64,000 nt of DNA, taken from the NCBI GenBank assembly GCA_013423385.1, contig BLZA01000013.1, forward strand, positions 496,001 through 560,000, written 5' to 3'. Origin of the DNA: Naganishia liquefaciens. Taxonomy: Eukaryota; Basidiomycota; Tremellomycetes; Filobasidiales; Filobasidiaceae. Position 1 is the first letter of the stretch. Each line of letters begins with the position of its first letter. Below, piece by piece: positions 28,202 to 38,739 of the stretch. A model generated the notes under the pieces. The model was given only the letters and a program-made list of their open reading frames with translations, searched no databases and was not told the DNA's origin. Position numbers and translations under genes: made by a program.

Positions 28202-28979
28202 CTACTCGTCGAGCTTGTATCCGACCAAGTTTCGTCGACCGATGATCTCGCCGATCTTGAAGATACCGTAGGCCTCGAGACCCTGTGTTGGGAGAGGTGT
28301 CAGCCTGAAAAGTAGAAATCGTGAAATGCGACGAGAACAGGGCAAGTCCCTGAGGACTCGTGTGATAGAAGGCTCCATGCGGCGTCGCTTGACGCTATTC
28401 TTCATCCCGTGCTTTCATCATTCGGACGCATTCCGCATCGACGCTCGCGCGAACTCTACTGCTCGCCTCTCTTTTGCTGATTGAACCCATGACTCACGTA
28501 GACGGCAACCTTTGACCATTCACCGTTCTGGGCGATCTGCCTGTAGTAGGCCGGCGAAGTCGCCTGCGACCAGATCTTGGCGTAGGCGTGGACCCATGTT
28601 GACAACGAGGTAGGGGGAGCCAACTTTTCGGCAATGTAGACCTGACGGCACAACGAGGTGAAGACTTTCCAGTTGTAGACCAGGGGCTCCTTGTAGCCTG
28701 TTGAGCGCGAGGAAATGCATTTGTCAGTATACGGTCCACAGCGCGCTCATCAAGCCAATGCCCGGAAAACTCACCACCCAACAACCTTCCAACAGAATCT
28801 CCAACCGGTCCAGCAACCCGCTTGGCACCACCAACGGCTGACTCGTACGCCTTGGTCGCGGACTCGACGGCAGCCTTGACCTGCGGGCTCATCTCTGGCT
28901 GTGCGCTTCCGCCGGCCTGGGTCGACGCGAACCGTCGTTCTGTCTGGGCGAGTTGACGTCGGAAAGCGGCTCGGAACAT
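28202..28979 (-). CDS. ATP20: Mitochondrial F1Fo-ATP synthase subunit g (ATP20)
   Basis: Membrane subunit that stabilises ATP synthase dimers and crista shape. Three exons (28979-28775, 28697-28498, 28282-28202) give 161 residues. The N-terminus MFRAAFRRQLAQTERRFAST is a classic mitochondrial presequence. The conserved subunit-g block follows: EPLVYNWKVFTSLCRQVYIA and KLAPPTSLSTWVHAYAKIW. The single helix region GLEAYGIFKIGEIIGRRNLV carries the GxxxG-like dimer motif (FKIGEIIGR). The second intron (28283-28497) is 215 nt, three to four times the local average, and contains C- and D-box-like motifs (see findings). Confidence 0.93.
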
Positions 28980-29310
28980 AGTGAGGAAGTGAGATTGGGT
29001 CTGAAGAGGGATTAGGCGTAGATGGTGACCCGTTGCAGCGTGCTGATCACGGTCTTGTGCCGTTTTGCGATCTCGTCCGGCCGGACAGCCGCTGCCAATC
29101 ATGCAAAGCGCGGGAAAAGGCGGCGAGCGAGGGAGGCATCTCCGTTCTGCGATGCGGGGCGCACCAAGCACGGCAACTCGTCGACGCAGCCACTCGCGCA
29201 CTCACTCACTCTCTGGCCCCCGATTGCGTGGAACAGACAGCGTCAAGGACAAGATGGCGGTCGGGAAGCTGGGTTCGTGCATACTCTACCGCATCCATCA
29301 TACATACACC
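28980..29310. promoter_or_regulatory. Divergent promoter between ATP20 and PHO88
   Basis: 331 bp between two start codons on opposite strands; no gene. It should carry both promoters. Confidence 0.5.
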
Positions 29311-30334
29311 ATGTCGTCTCCCTTGGCCAACCCTGCCGTGAGTCTCACTCGCCGGGAGAGAGAAAATGGGGAGAATGGCGAGACACGTACTGATTCAGTT
29401 GGTCTCGCGAATAAACAGGTCACCAACCTTCTCTTCTCTTTGGGAGCCATGCAGCGTGAGTCTTGACCGCTTAGAACCAGGTTTGAACACTAGACTTACT
29501 TCTCCACCTTTGCTCAGTCGCCAAGCGTCTGCCGTTGCAGGATGAGGAGTTCATCTTCAAGTTGCGAATCGGATACATCTCGGCTCAGGTCCTTTCGGTT
29601 GCCATCTACTTCTTCATCATGCAGAAGGTGCGTACGTGGAAGCCTTGGAAGGGGCATAGCGCTGATCGTCCGCGCATCATCTCTTCAGATCAAGAAGAGG
29701 AATGACTTGACGACTCTGAAATACGTTCAGCCCGCCAGCCCTATGGTGAGTCCGTCCCGAATCAACACCGGAATCCGGGCTGACGGCCAGCGGAAACAGA
29801 GCCAAGAACAAGGCGGTCTCGTCACCACCACAGTCAAGGACTACGACCTGTCCGAGACTGGCAAGGCAATGCGGGGTCTCTTCATGGTACGTCGCCCCAC
29901 AATTCGTGTCATCGGCAAGCATACTCATCGAGCATGACACAGGGTGTTGCATTCATGTGTTTCTTGCACCTCTACATGGGCTACACTCAGCCCTTGTTCA
30001 TCCAGGCTATCATGACCCTCAAGGGCGTGCTCGAGTACGTACCTCTCCACCGACAGCGTCTGCGGCTCCTAGCTGATCTCTGAATCTTCATTTTTGCCAG
30101 GTCGAAGCCCGCCATGTTGCACCTCTGGGGTAAGAAGGCCGAAGGCGACCTCTCGAGGCCTTTCAAGACTGGTGGTGGTCTCTTGGAATCTCTCAGTGAG
30201 CACCTCTGGGTTCGCGCGTCGAGATTACTTTATTCACAAACCTCCCTCTTGTAGCTGGTCAACAGGGTGGCGTCCAGACCGACGCCGCGTCCATCAAGGA
30301 GGCCGAAAAGCCCACCACGAAGAAGGACCTTTAG
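29311..30334 (+). CDS. PHO88: PHO88/SND3 ER membrane protein
   Basis: ER membrane protein first linked to phosphate transport and later identified as SND3 of the SRP-independent targeting route. The start is MSSPLANPA, spliced to VTNLLFSLGAMQVAKRLPLQ. Recognisable family blocks: FKLRIGYISAQVLSVAIYFF (membrane segment), IKKRNDLTTLKYVQPASPM, GLVTTTVKDYDLSETGKAMR, GVAFMCFLHLYMGYTQPLFI (second membrane segment) and AMLHLWGKKAEGDLSRPFK. The tail ends TKKDL. Seven introns, all GT..AG, fit this order without a frame break. Divergent from ATP20. Confidence 0.93.
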
Positions 30335-30670
30335 GTTTTTCTGCTTGCGTAAGGGTACCGGGGTGGAATTCATGCGTCTTGCAGGAGCATCTGCGTAATA
30401 GGCGCATAAAAAGGGAGATGTCGACTTTGCGGGCCCTGTTGTATTCCGCTCAGGAATGGTGTATAGGCTGCGATTTGCATGCGGGTCGCATCTGATCTGA
30501 ACCACATGACTGGTCGCGTCGCTCATCTGTGCGTCTCATGATTTGATCTCGCTTTATCAGGTATTCTTTCCTTCTTTTTATCTTGTCATATTCTACAACT
30601 CTTGTCCTGGTTTCGCGTCTTTTTATCTTGTCAGATGCTTCAACTCTTGTGTTGGATTCGTGACGAAAGC
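30335..30670. other. Convergent 3' region between PHO88 and the aldo-keto reductase
   Basis: 336 bp without a gene. A direct repeat (CTTTTTATCTTGTCA near 30575 and TTTTTATCTTGTCA near 30619) lies just downstream of the reductase stop. Confidence 0.5.
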
Positions 30671-31933
30671 CTAAGCATCCTCACCGTACACGGCCTTAAT
30701 GGTGTCGTACTTGTACTCGTACGGCAGATGCCAGTAATCAGGCGCAGACCCGCCAATTACCGCCCACGCCTCATCGAGCGCCTTGACGACCTCGTCCGGC
30801 AAGGGGCCCTTTTCCAGATCCGTCAAGTTCTTGTCCAACTGCTCATAACTCGACACCCCGATGATGATTCCGTCGTTGCCGCCCTTGTTGGCAAGCTTGA
30901 GCTGCGAATGATGCACCATCCACCTCAACGCCGTCTCGACCATTGTCAACCCGGCATTTTCCACCGCCGATTCAATAATCCTCAGCGCTTCAAACGTCGA
31001 ATCCTTAAAGTACCGTTTCCTGTACAGCCCGCCCATGGTGCCGACGGAATCGCTGTATCGGCCTTCCTGCGGAACGTCGGACGTCTTGTATTTCCCGCTG
31101 AGGAGGCCGCCGGCGATGGGGTTGTAGGCGACGTAGTCGAGGCCGAAGCGGCGGAGAACGGGGAAGAGCTCCTTTTCGGCGGATCGGGTGAGGGTGTTGT
31201 ACATTCCTGGCGAGGGGAGGCGCAAGGGGATCAGCTTTGGACAACGGCAAACAAATACGGACGAGGCGAGACATACCTTGATAAAGCGTTGGTCGGACCC
31301 ACCCGTTGTACTTTGCGATCAAGCACACCTCGGCGACCTCGGCGGCGGTAAAGTTGGAAATGGCAAACGTCTTGAATTTCCCGGCCCGGTACATCTCGTC
31401 GACGGCCTTGAGCGTCTCCTGGAACGGCGTCGCGCGATCGGCTTACAGAAGGGGGAAGGCGTCAATGAGAAGAACGCGTGGTCGTGACCGGGAACAATCG
31501 GACTCACCCGCATGCAGGTAGTAGATATCGACGGAATCCGTTCCAAGCTCTTTCAAGCTTTCCTCGACTTTAGCCTTCAAGACCTCGGGCTTATGCGCGC
31601 CGGCCTCGTGCGGGTACCACTTGCTGGCAATCTTGAACCCGCGCTCCTTCCATCCAGCGTCGCGTGTCCATGCTTCCTGCTTTCCGCCGACATAGACGCG
31701 AGCGGTATCGATCTCGTGGTAACCGCGGGTGGACAAGAGGTCAAGGCAGCGCTTGTATTCGTCCATCGAGGTGATTCGGGCGCCCTGTGGTGGTAGGGGT
31801 CAGTTGCGGGCAGGAGGAGCAGGAGAAAGAAGGGGGTTAGGAGTTAGGGGTTAGGGGTTAGGCTCACCTTGTCCTCATCGGGACCAAAGGTCATCAGACC
31901 GAGGATGATTCTGTTCTTGATGGGCGTGGACAT
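30671..31933 (-). CDS. Aldo-keto reductase, AKR7 (aflatoxin aldehyde reductase)-like
   Basis: NADPH-dependent aldehyde reductase. Four exons (31933-31868, 31784-31508, 31441-31277, 31206-30671) give 347 residues. The AKR tetrad is visible: Asp and Tyr in EIDTARVYVGG, Lys in IASKWYPHE, His in SVDIYYLHA. Further AKR7 marks are FAISNFTAAEVAEV, GLDYVAYNPIAGGLLSGKYK and GIIIGVSSYEQLDKNL. Substrates of this family are dialdehydes and succinic semialdehyde-like compounds; here the substrate is unknown. The first intron (31785-31867) contains four telomere-like heptamers next to its donor. The third intron ends in AAG. Confidence 0.92.
31832..31862 (+). repeat. Telomere-like TTAGGRG heptamers inside an intron
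   Basis: Four TTAG units with strict 7-bp spacing (31837, 31844, 31851, 31858): TTAGGAG, TTAGGGG, TTAGGGG, TTAGGCT, preceded by GGGGG. Read on the gene strand they are CCTAACCC repeats placed directly after the GTGAGC donor of the reductase's first intron. The sequence is close to basidiomycete telomeric repeats (TTAGGG to TTAGGGGG). Confidence 0.75.
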
Positions 31934-33271
31934 TGTGTAGTGTGCTGGATGAGACCGTGGTCCATACGCAGACGCTACCTTGCAGCGATGCAGTGCTATA
32001 AGTATCCCTGCGTTCAGCCCGTTCCTCATTGTCCCCTCCACCGTCCCCTCCACTTCCGTCGGCCCGACTCGGTGGAGGAGGGCCGTGGATAACCCTAACA
32101 GAGGCAGGAGGTTAAAAACCCGGAAATCCGAACTGTGAGGGAATTTTGAGTTTGGTAGCGAAGCCGGCCATGTCGAACATTATCCGGTCCAGCTTCCGGT
32201 CCACAGATCGGCCCGCAGAGCTTTCAACGACTCATCCAGGACCTGCCCAACATTACGATAACGAATGCGTTTCCATCATGCGTCTGTCGGCTGCGGCTTC
32301 CTCGAATCTGTCAGTCGGAAGGCCAAAGGCTCGCGATGTTCCGGCTCTTCTGTTCATCTAAAAGATTACCTTGTCGAAGGTCATCTCGGGAACAACAAGA
32401 AGGCCTGAGCAAGGGCGCCATCAACAATGTGTTGTGGGATGCAGCCCACAGAAGGTCAGGGGTTAGACCCCGCCATCGGTTTTTCAGACTTCGATACGCT
32501 AGTTTCCCAGGAACTCTGTAAATAATCATGAGAGTTGACATGGAGAAACGCTGCTGCTATGTTGTATATGACGCCTTGAGACAAGGCACTTGCTGCCAGA
32601 TCACACGGGCTATAATTATTGAACCGCAGAATAGTGGTCCGGGACAACACTCTATGATTGATGGGATGTGATAACTATCCATCTCCCCACTACTCCTCCC
32701 TCTCAATCCCTCCAGGGATGCTTCCGCCCATCCTGCAGATCACAACGAATGAGTCATCTTCAAGCTTGTCTCGATGGACACCTCTACAACGGATGGTGTC
32801 GCGGCGTTTCCGCAGTCGCGCTCGAGTCTTTATATGACATGACAGCTCCCTCACCAGCTTCCAGGAAGGCGGAGAAAGAATACAAGGAGGTAGAGCGGGC
32901 ATAGGAGAAGGCACTTGACTCGTACCAGGCGCGGGAGAGGCTCCTGTACCGCTGACCCCTATCCAGAATATAACGTTTCATCGATGCCATTGTACCAAAA
33001 GAAAGCGTTGCATTCGAAGGTTGTGGGTAAGAATTCGAGGGGAGAAAACCCATGATTTTGAAGCCCTGCAAGCGGGGTTGTGACCTGTCTTTAGGCTCGG
33101 GTCTCTGTTGGGGTTCTCCATAGCCTACTTACTGCCTTGGTCGCTGTCGATGACGAATAGCCTGTTGCGTGTGACGTGTAATTCCCGTCGATCGCCCGTC
33201 TCGGCCCCGTACTGCGTGTTTCAAGCGAGAACAAGGCAGCATCCATGCTGGTCACTTGCCTTCGAGTTTAC
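31934..33271. other. Divergent intergenic region between the reductase and PSD1
   Basis: 1.3 kb without a supported gene. Short open frames carry no motifs. Both promoters should lie here. Confidence 0.5.
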
Positions 33272-35341
33272 ATGGCATCGTACACCATGTTCCGTGCGTC
33301 GTACTCCAGGCTGCCCCGTGCGCCGATATCACGCGCGCAATGGGTGCCTCGGGCACTGGCAGTCCGCCCTTCACGCCAGTTTACGACCTCACGTTCGATA
33401 TGGAACCAGGAAAGCCAGCAGCACAAACAGAGGCAGTCATTTAGCAGTGAGTACCCTTTGCGCGCCCATCCTTTGCCCCTTCCTTTCCCTGCGGTTTGCC
33501 TACGGTGAGAAGGGCAAGGCTGCCAACCCTCGGCCATATCGCCGTTGACACGCGCCCGTACCTTCCTCCCCTCCAGACCGCATGGCATCCGCATGGAAAG
33601 ATACCCCGACGAAATGGTACCCCATACCGATCGCCCTCGGCGCTGTCGTCCTTCTCGCAGTGCAATACCGCAAGACGCGCTCCGCTTCGCCACAGGTATC
33701 GAGCGTAGGGGATCGGATTGAGGTGATGGGCGACGGCGAACACGGGGCCGAGGTACAGGTCAAGTCTTCCGGGCCGTGGCAGGTGCGCGTCCTCGGTGCG
33801 TTACCGCTCAGGTCGTTGTCACAATTGTGGGGCTACCTCAACGGGCTCGTCTTGCCCGTGTGGTTTAGGCCGTTCGGATTCAAACTCTATGCGCGCATCT
33901 TTGGGTGTAATCTCGAAGAATGCGAGCAGCAGGATTTGACGCAGTACAAGAGTCTCGGAGAGTTTTTCTATCGGACATTGAAGCCCGGGCTGAGGCCGGT
34001 TGATACGTCGGCAGAAGTGGTGAGTTGACCATGTCGGGCGACGCGAACTTGGATCAGCTCACGAGTCATACAGGTCAGTCCCGCCGATGGACGAGTACTG
34101 CATTTCGGCGAGATCAATGGCGAACGCGTGGAACAGGTCAAGGGCATGACATATTCCCTCAATGCACTGCTCGGCGTCTCGGGATCGTCCGTCAACCAGC
34201 CGGATCAGCTAGAGTTTGCGAATCAGCAGGGCAAGACGGTCGATGGTGAGTACCCAAAAGCCCAATGGCGTCCAAAAAAAAACGCAACTAATTTCAATTC
34301 CTCGTAAAGACGAAAAATTCGCCGAAATCAACGACATCTCTTACTCCCTACCCTCCCTCCTCGGTTCCTCGGCCAAGCAGATCCAAGTGAAAGAGCAGTC
34401 CGAACAGGGCGACGCCGACGCCGCCGTCACACCGCACACAGGGCCCGTCGAAGACGTCTCGGTCGAGCAGGATCCACCGACCCGGCAGACGCATGATGCG
34501 CAGGTGATGGTCAATCTCGGTACCGAGGCGTTCTCAGAGAAGACGAGAGAAGTGGCAGCGGCGGCGCAGACGACGACAAATGCACGGGATGCGGCACGGG
34601 TGGATAAGCAGCAGTCGCCCGAGCCGGGCTTGAAGGGTAAAGGCTTGCCGGCATTGAAGCCCGGCCACAAGTTGTTCTTTATGGTTGTGTACTTGGCACC
34701 GGGAGACTATCATCGTTTCCATTCGCCGACGGCATGGGTTGTCGAGCGCAGACGGCACTTTACGGGTGAGCGTTCCACGTTGCGAAGCCAGGCAGGGAAG
34801 GCACTGATTATTTCTGCGATCAGGCGACTTGTTCTCGGTTTCGCCGTTTATTGCGAATAGACTCAAGGACCTGTTCGTGTTGAATGAACGTGTTGCATGT
34901 GAGTGATGGTCGCATGAAAGCGAGAAGAAAGTGGGCTGAAGGTGCTGCAGTGCTTGGACGATGGAGATATGGTTTCTTCAGCATGGTCCCCGTCGGGGCA
35001 ACGAATGTCGGAAGTATCAAGATCAATTTTGATCAGGTATGTTTTGTCTCATCTATTCGCATCAAGCTGCTGATCAAAACTCTCGCTAGAACCTCCGAAC
35101 AAACGAGCGACATCCCAAACATCCCCCTCATACGTTCACCGAAGCCGTCTACGCCAAAGCATCGACGCTCCTGCACGGCCAGCCGCTCACGGCTGGCGAA
35201 GAAATGGGCGGGTTCATGCTGGGCAGCACGATCGTCATGGTCTTCGAGGCGCCCGAGAGCTTCAAGTTTGTTACGCGGGCCGGGGACAAGGTCAAGGTGG
35301 GCGATGCGCTTGGCCGTGTGCAGGACCGGACGCAGTTGTAG
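33272..35341 (+). CDS. PSD1: Mitochondrial phosphatidylserine decarboxylase (PSD1)
   Basis: Makes phosphatidylethanolamine from phosphatidylserine at the mitochondrial inner membrane. Seven exons (33272-33446, 33577-34019, 34074-34245, 34310-34765, 34824-34898, 34951-35036, 35090-35341) give 552 residues. The N-terminus [20 protein letters not shown] has the make-up of a presequence. [18 protein letters not shown] is the membrane anchor. The catalytic parts are [15 protein letters not shown] (Asp), [12 protein letters not shown] (His) and [14 protein letters not shown]; the LGST Ser becomes the pyruvoyl group after self-cleavage. A poorly conserved Gln/Glu/Ala-rich insert of about 110 residues lies between the first two parts. 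An alternative start at 33245 would add nine residues. Confidence 0.95.
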
Positions 35342-35537
35342 CCAGACAGAGTTGCCTTGTACTTGGATTGGTGGTCACGTGACTGACTGATTACGCATCT
35401 GGCCCGGCATCTCGCTCGGCCAGCTCCACTGGCTTGGTTTGCCACCGCTTACCTCGGCGCCGTCCGACATCGAGCAGCATATACTGGCGTCTTGCTACTT
35501 GTCGTGGGTACTGACATTGCTCACCCAATAAACCAAG

Positions 35538-37079
35538 ATGCCAGCATCGCCTGGTGTCTCTGCTCTTGCGAGACCGCTCATGCGAAAACTCGCGCACCAA
35601 TCATTAAAACGCTTACAAGATAATGCCATTCACGCCATCAAGCAAAAGGCAGCGTCCGGCGCGCGCTCTGCCTCGCCCTACGAAGCCGCCAAGAACGCCA
35701 TCAAGGAGATTTGGAAATCGACGTTTGGCCAGGCCGGCGGACATCGTGATCCGGCGTACGCATGGGAGTATGCACGATTGCCTCGTTCGCAGAGGCCGTT
35801 TCATCCGGCAGAGTACCTAAAGAATCATCCGTCTTCGAGGCGGTACCTATCGACCGGTCGATCTGGGTCGAGCAAGACATCCATCGGCAACAACCCGCTC
35901 GTGGCATCGCGTCTTCGACCTGCCATCAATTCGTCGCTGCGCGGTCCTGCCGCAGTATCCAACCTCGGTATCGGTTCGTCCCGAAACTTTTCCAGTCACG
36001 GTGCCGGCAAGGTCTTTTCCGAAATCAACCGCAACGTTCCCGTAGGCATGCGGGCACTCGCAGACAAGCTACGGGATTTGGATGACGATGCGAGGAAGAA
36101 GAAACAGCGTACCGGTCAGCTGCGGGCACAGATGGCCAAGGGCGGACAAGTGAACAAGGCGTTGAAGAGGCACGAAAAGGCCATGGGTATCCGCGGTAGT
36201 CGATGGCATTCCTCGGCTGCACGTGCCGTTGCCCGTGCGCAGAGGGAACAGCTTTCTGCGGAATTTGACGAGTACTTTCCGGCCCCTCTTGCTGGCAAGC
36301 CCGCCGCCGAGAAGCCGAATGTCACCATCACCACAGCGACGCAAGAAGACGTGACGACCTACCTCCTCGTGCCGCTGTGTCCGTCGCTGGCACACCTTGT
36401 CTCGGGCGATCCTTCGACATCACCGCTCGACGATGTCCCCGCGACTCCCGGCTTGTTGCGACACGTGCTTCCCTTGCACGCCGCCTTTGACCGCCATATC
36501 CGTCTTCGCGTCACGCCACTCTTGCTGCGTCTTCAGGGTCACGGCGCACTCGACCTGTCACCCGAGCTATGGCTCGCAGACGAATACCGCATGCGCGACG
36601 GTCGGATGGAAGTCATTTTTGCCCCGGGGGAGGATGGCGAGTCGGTGCCGGATGCGTTGAGGATTGCGTTTGTTGGCCGAACCGTCGATCAAGTACGCGC
36701 GATGATGGGCGTCAGGTCTTACGAGGAGGAATGGGCACACCTCTACTCGGTGCCGAATGTTGGGCGCGTTGCGAATGTCGTCAAGGACACTTCGGTCTCT
36801 GCGGCGCTGCAAATGCCAAGTCTCGATCGATCTGGGTCAGCGACATCACCGAACATGCTCTTTGACGCCGACTATCCGGATCACGGCCTTTGGTCGACAT
36901 CATCATCCGATGACGTTGAATCCGCTCGACCGGAGCTGTCGTCACTTTGGCTTGGGGAACAGACGATATGGGATGATGACAGCGAGAGCACAAGTCCGCC
37001 CTGGAGTGACTCCGAGGTGGAGCTGGATCTGCTTTCCGGGTCTGAGATTTCGGATGAAGAGACGATGGGCGTTTGGTAA
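35538..37079 (+). CDS. Uncharacterised intronless protein, 513 aa
   Basis: A single uninterrupted frame from ATG 35538, in a window where almost every gene has introns. The N-terminus is basic and helix-forming (LARPLMRKLAHQSLKRLQDN), compatible with a mitochondrial targeting signal. A Ser/Arg-rich linker follows. The middle (about residues 255-410: TYLLVPLCPSLAHLV, LLRHVLPLHAAFDRHIRLRV, IAFVGRTVDQVRAMMG) looks folded, and the tail is very acidic (DDDSESTSPPWSDSEVELDL). No family was recognised. The promoter is only 196 bp from the PSD1 stop. Confidence 0.85.
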   Translation: MPASPGVSALARPLMRKLAHQSLKRLQDNAIHAIKQKAASGARSASPYEAAKNAIKEIWKSTFGQAGGHRDPAYAWEYARLPRSQRPFHPAEYLKNHPSSRRYLSTGRSGSSKTSIGNNPLVASRLRPAINSSLRGPAAVSNLGIGSSRNFSSHGAGKVFSEINRNVPVGMRALADKLRDLDDDARKKKQRTGQLRAQMAKGGQVNKALKRHEKAMGIRGSRWHSSAARAVARAQREQLSAEFDEYFPAPLAGKPAAEKPNVTITTATQEDVTTYLLVPLCPSLAHLVSGDPSTSPLDDVPATPGLLRHVLPLHAAFDRHIRLRVTPLLLRLQGHGALDLSPELWLADEYRMRDGRMEVIFAPGEDGESVPDALRIAFVGRTVDQVRAMMGVRSYEEEWAHLYSVPNVGRVANVVKDTSVSAALQMPSLDRSGSATSPNMLFDADYPDHGLWSTSSSDDVESARPELSSLWLGEQTIWDDDSESTSPPWSDSEVELDLLSGSEISDEETMGVW

Positions 37080-37208
37080 GAGAACTTGAGAGCTTTTTCG
37101 TCGAAGACCTGCAGTTGTATACCCTCTTTTGTACTTCTAGTTGTACAAAATATCCAAGCTCGTGTCACTTTTACTTCACAATTTTGTCGGGCTCGTCGTA
37201 GCGGCGAT

Positions 37209-38234
37209 TTACAGATTTACCCGCCCGCCCGAACCCCTGCCATCATTCCCTTGCTGTGCTGGCTGCGCATTCCTCCATACGGCCGGATCGCCCGCCAGCG
37301 CTCGCGCATCCTCATCGTCATCATCGTCTGCCAAACTGAAACGCCCCGCAAACCCTTCCTCCTCATCATTGTCCTCTGCCCTAACGTGACCATACCCTCC
37401 CGAGTTCCACGAGGCATGACCATCCCGCCGGAACGATCTTCGCAGCCCGGACAAGTCAAAGTACGGCGCCGATGGACGGGGAAGCTGGTCCCAGCCCTTG
37501 TAGCCGAGGACGAATCGGTTGTACATGGTCATTCCAGCGAATGTCGTGAACGCTCCAATCATGAGGCTTGACAATGATTTAGTCGCACGCCAAATGTCGG
37601 CAATGAAGGACTTACAAGGCAAGAAGCAGCCCGATGACTGTCCAATGTCCCTCGAGCTGTTTTGGATTCGTGGGACAGGCAACGTGGGTCTTCCATTCGA
37701 AGAAGAATTGACATTGGTCTTCCGAGCTGCTTGTCACTGGCAGGGCTGCTAGCAACTGTGGCGATCCCGAGCCGAATTCCGATTCAGAGCAGATGAACTG
37801 GAAAGCCCATTAGATACAGCTGCGCGCATCCGAGCTCGAGACTTACCCTGATCACCGTTGAAGCGGTGACATCCGAATCCGCACATGGACTCCCGTTCGA
37901 ATACACGAGCATGGGTTCCGACGTTCCTGGACTGGCAATGACGGTGGTATTCGTGGCGCCGAGGCTGAAATCCCCTTGATTATGCGTGACGACTGCCCCA
38001 ACGTTCTCCAAGTCCCCCACATTCCAGAGTTCGTGCACGACGTTGCGGCATACGTTTAAGTTGTATTCAAGGTCTCCCACCTTGACCGAGTAGTCTTTCC
38101 TGCGAGAAGAGTAGAGTCAATTTCGCTCTCAAGCGGAAGAAGGGTGTTTCTCACTTTGCGTTTGATAATGAAGACAAGTCGTAGTGTGTGCCATCTGCAA
38201 GCGTAAGAGTGCACGGTTCAGGGGACTGGCTCAT
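37209..38234 (-). CDS. MRH-domain type I membrane protein (mannose-6-phosphate receptor / Atg27-like)
   Basis: Four exons (38234-38155, 38099-37847, 37797-37616, 37566-37209) give 290 residues. The lumenal part has the MRH pattern: CTLTLADGTHYDLSSLSNAK, VGDLEYNLNVCRNVV, LGCAQ-free splice to FICSESEFG, and CQFFFEWKTHVAC with paired cysteines. One membrane helix follows (VIGLLLAFLMIGAFTTFAGM), then MYNRFVLGYKGWDQLPR, typical of the CD-MPR/Mrl1 juxtamembrane region, and an acidic cytosolic tail. The family sorts vacuolar enzymes between Golgi and endosome or works in autophagy. The model starts MSQSPEPCTL without a signal peptide, so an upstream coding exon has probably been missed. One intron ends in AAG. 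Confidence 0.82.
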
Positions 38235-38650
38235 ATTGAGTGGAGTGGAGTAGAGTAGATATCGAGCAGGTGCGACGGGATTGCGGTATGCTCAAGATGA
38301 CGAAGTCAGAGCAACACGGTCCGATGAGTTTATCCTTTGCTGCGAGAACGTTGGCCAAGGTGATCGGGATGATTATAGCTGAGACACTATTATCAGCATA
38401 TGCCCCGGGACCTTGCTATTGTCCGGTAGTCTTCTCCTTCGAGCGTGACCAAAGATTCGTCAATCGCAATTTATTCAATTGAAGGAAAGCTAGATCGGGG
38501 CCACAACAATGCTGACGCTATAGCATTCCTACGAAAGCAGGCAGATCAGCGCAGAATTAAACCTAGTCACCGATGGGCAAAAGCCCGAAGAGGCAGTCTC
38601 GGCTGATCAGAAGCTTTATATTTTAAGTTAACCTTCTAGCCAATATAGAA
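38235..38650. other. Region upstream of the MRH gene and tRNA-His
   Basis: No complete gene. The missing signal-peptide exon of the MRH gene may lie here; a hydrophobic stretch can be read on the minus strand around 38335-38390, but it has no clear start. An AT-rich TATATTTTAAG box at 38617-38627 precedes the tRNA by about 25 bp. Confidence 0.4.
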
Positions 38651-38730
38651 GATCCTATAGTCAAGTGGTTACGACGAGGCATTGTGGAGACATAACTGCC
38701 TAAGCCTGTGTTCGATTCACAGTAGGGTCA
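38651..38730 (+). tRNA. tRNA-His (anticodon GTG) with an 8-nt intron
   Basis: The 7-bp acceptor stem pairs GATCCTA with TAGGGTC (one G-T pair). The D arm is GTC-AAGTGGTTAC-GAC with the GG of the D loop. The anticodon stem is AGGCA/TGCCT, the loop TT-GTG-G..C, and the T arm CTGTG-TTCGATT-CACAG. The loop is eight bases too long; an intron (38688-38695) in the canonical place one base 3' of the anticodon restores a 7-base loop. The discriminator base 73 is A, as in eukaryotic tRNA-His, which receives G-1 after transcription. A T4 run follows at 38736. Confidence 0.92.
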
Positions 38731-38735
38731 CACCC

Positions 38736-38739
38736 TTTT
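38736..38739 (+). terminator. RNA polymerase III terminator of tRNA-His
   Basis: TTTT run six bases after the tRNA 3' end, the minimal pol III stop signal. Confidence 0.75.
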
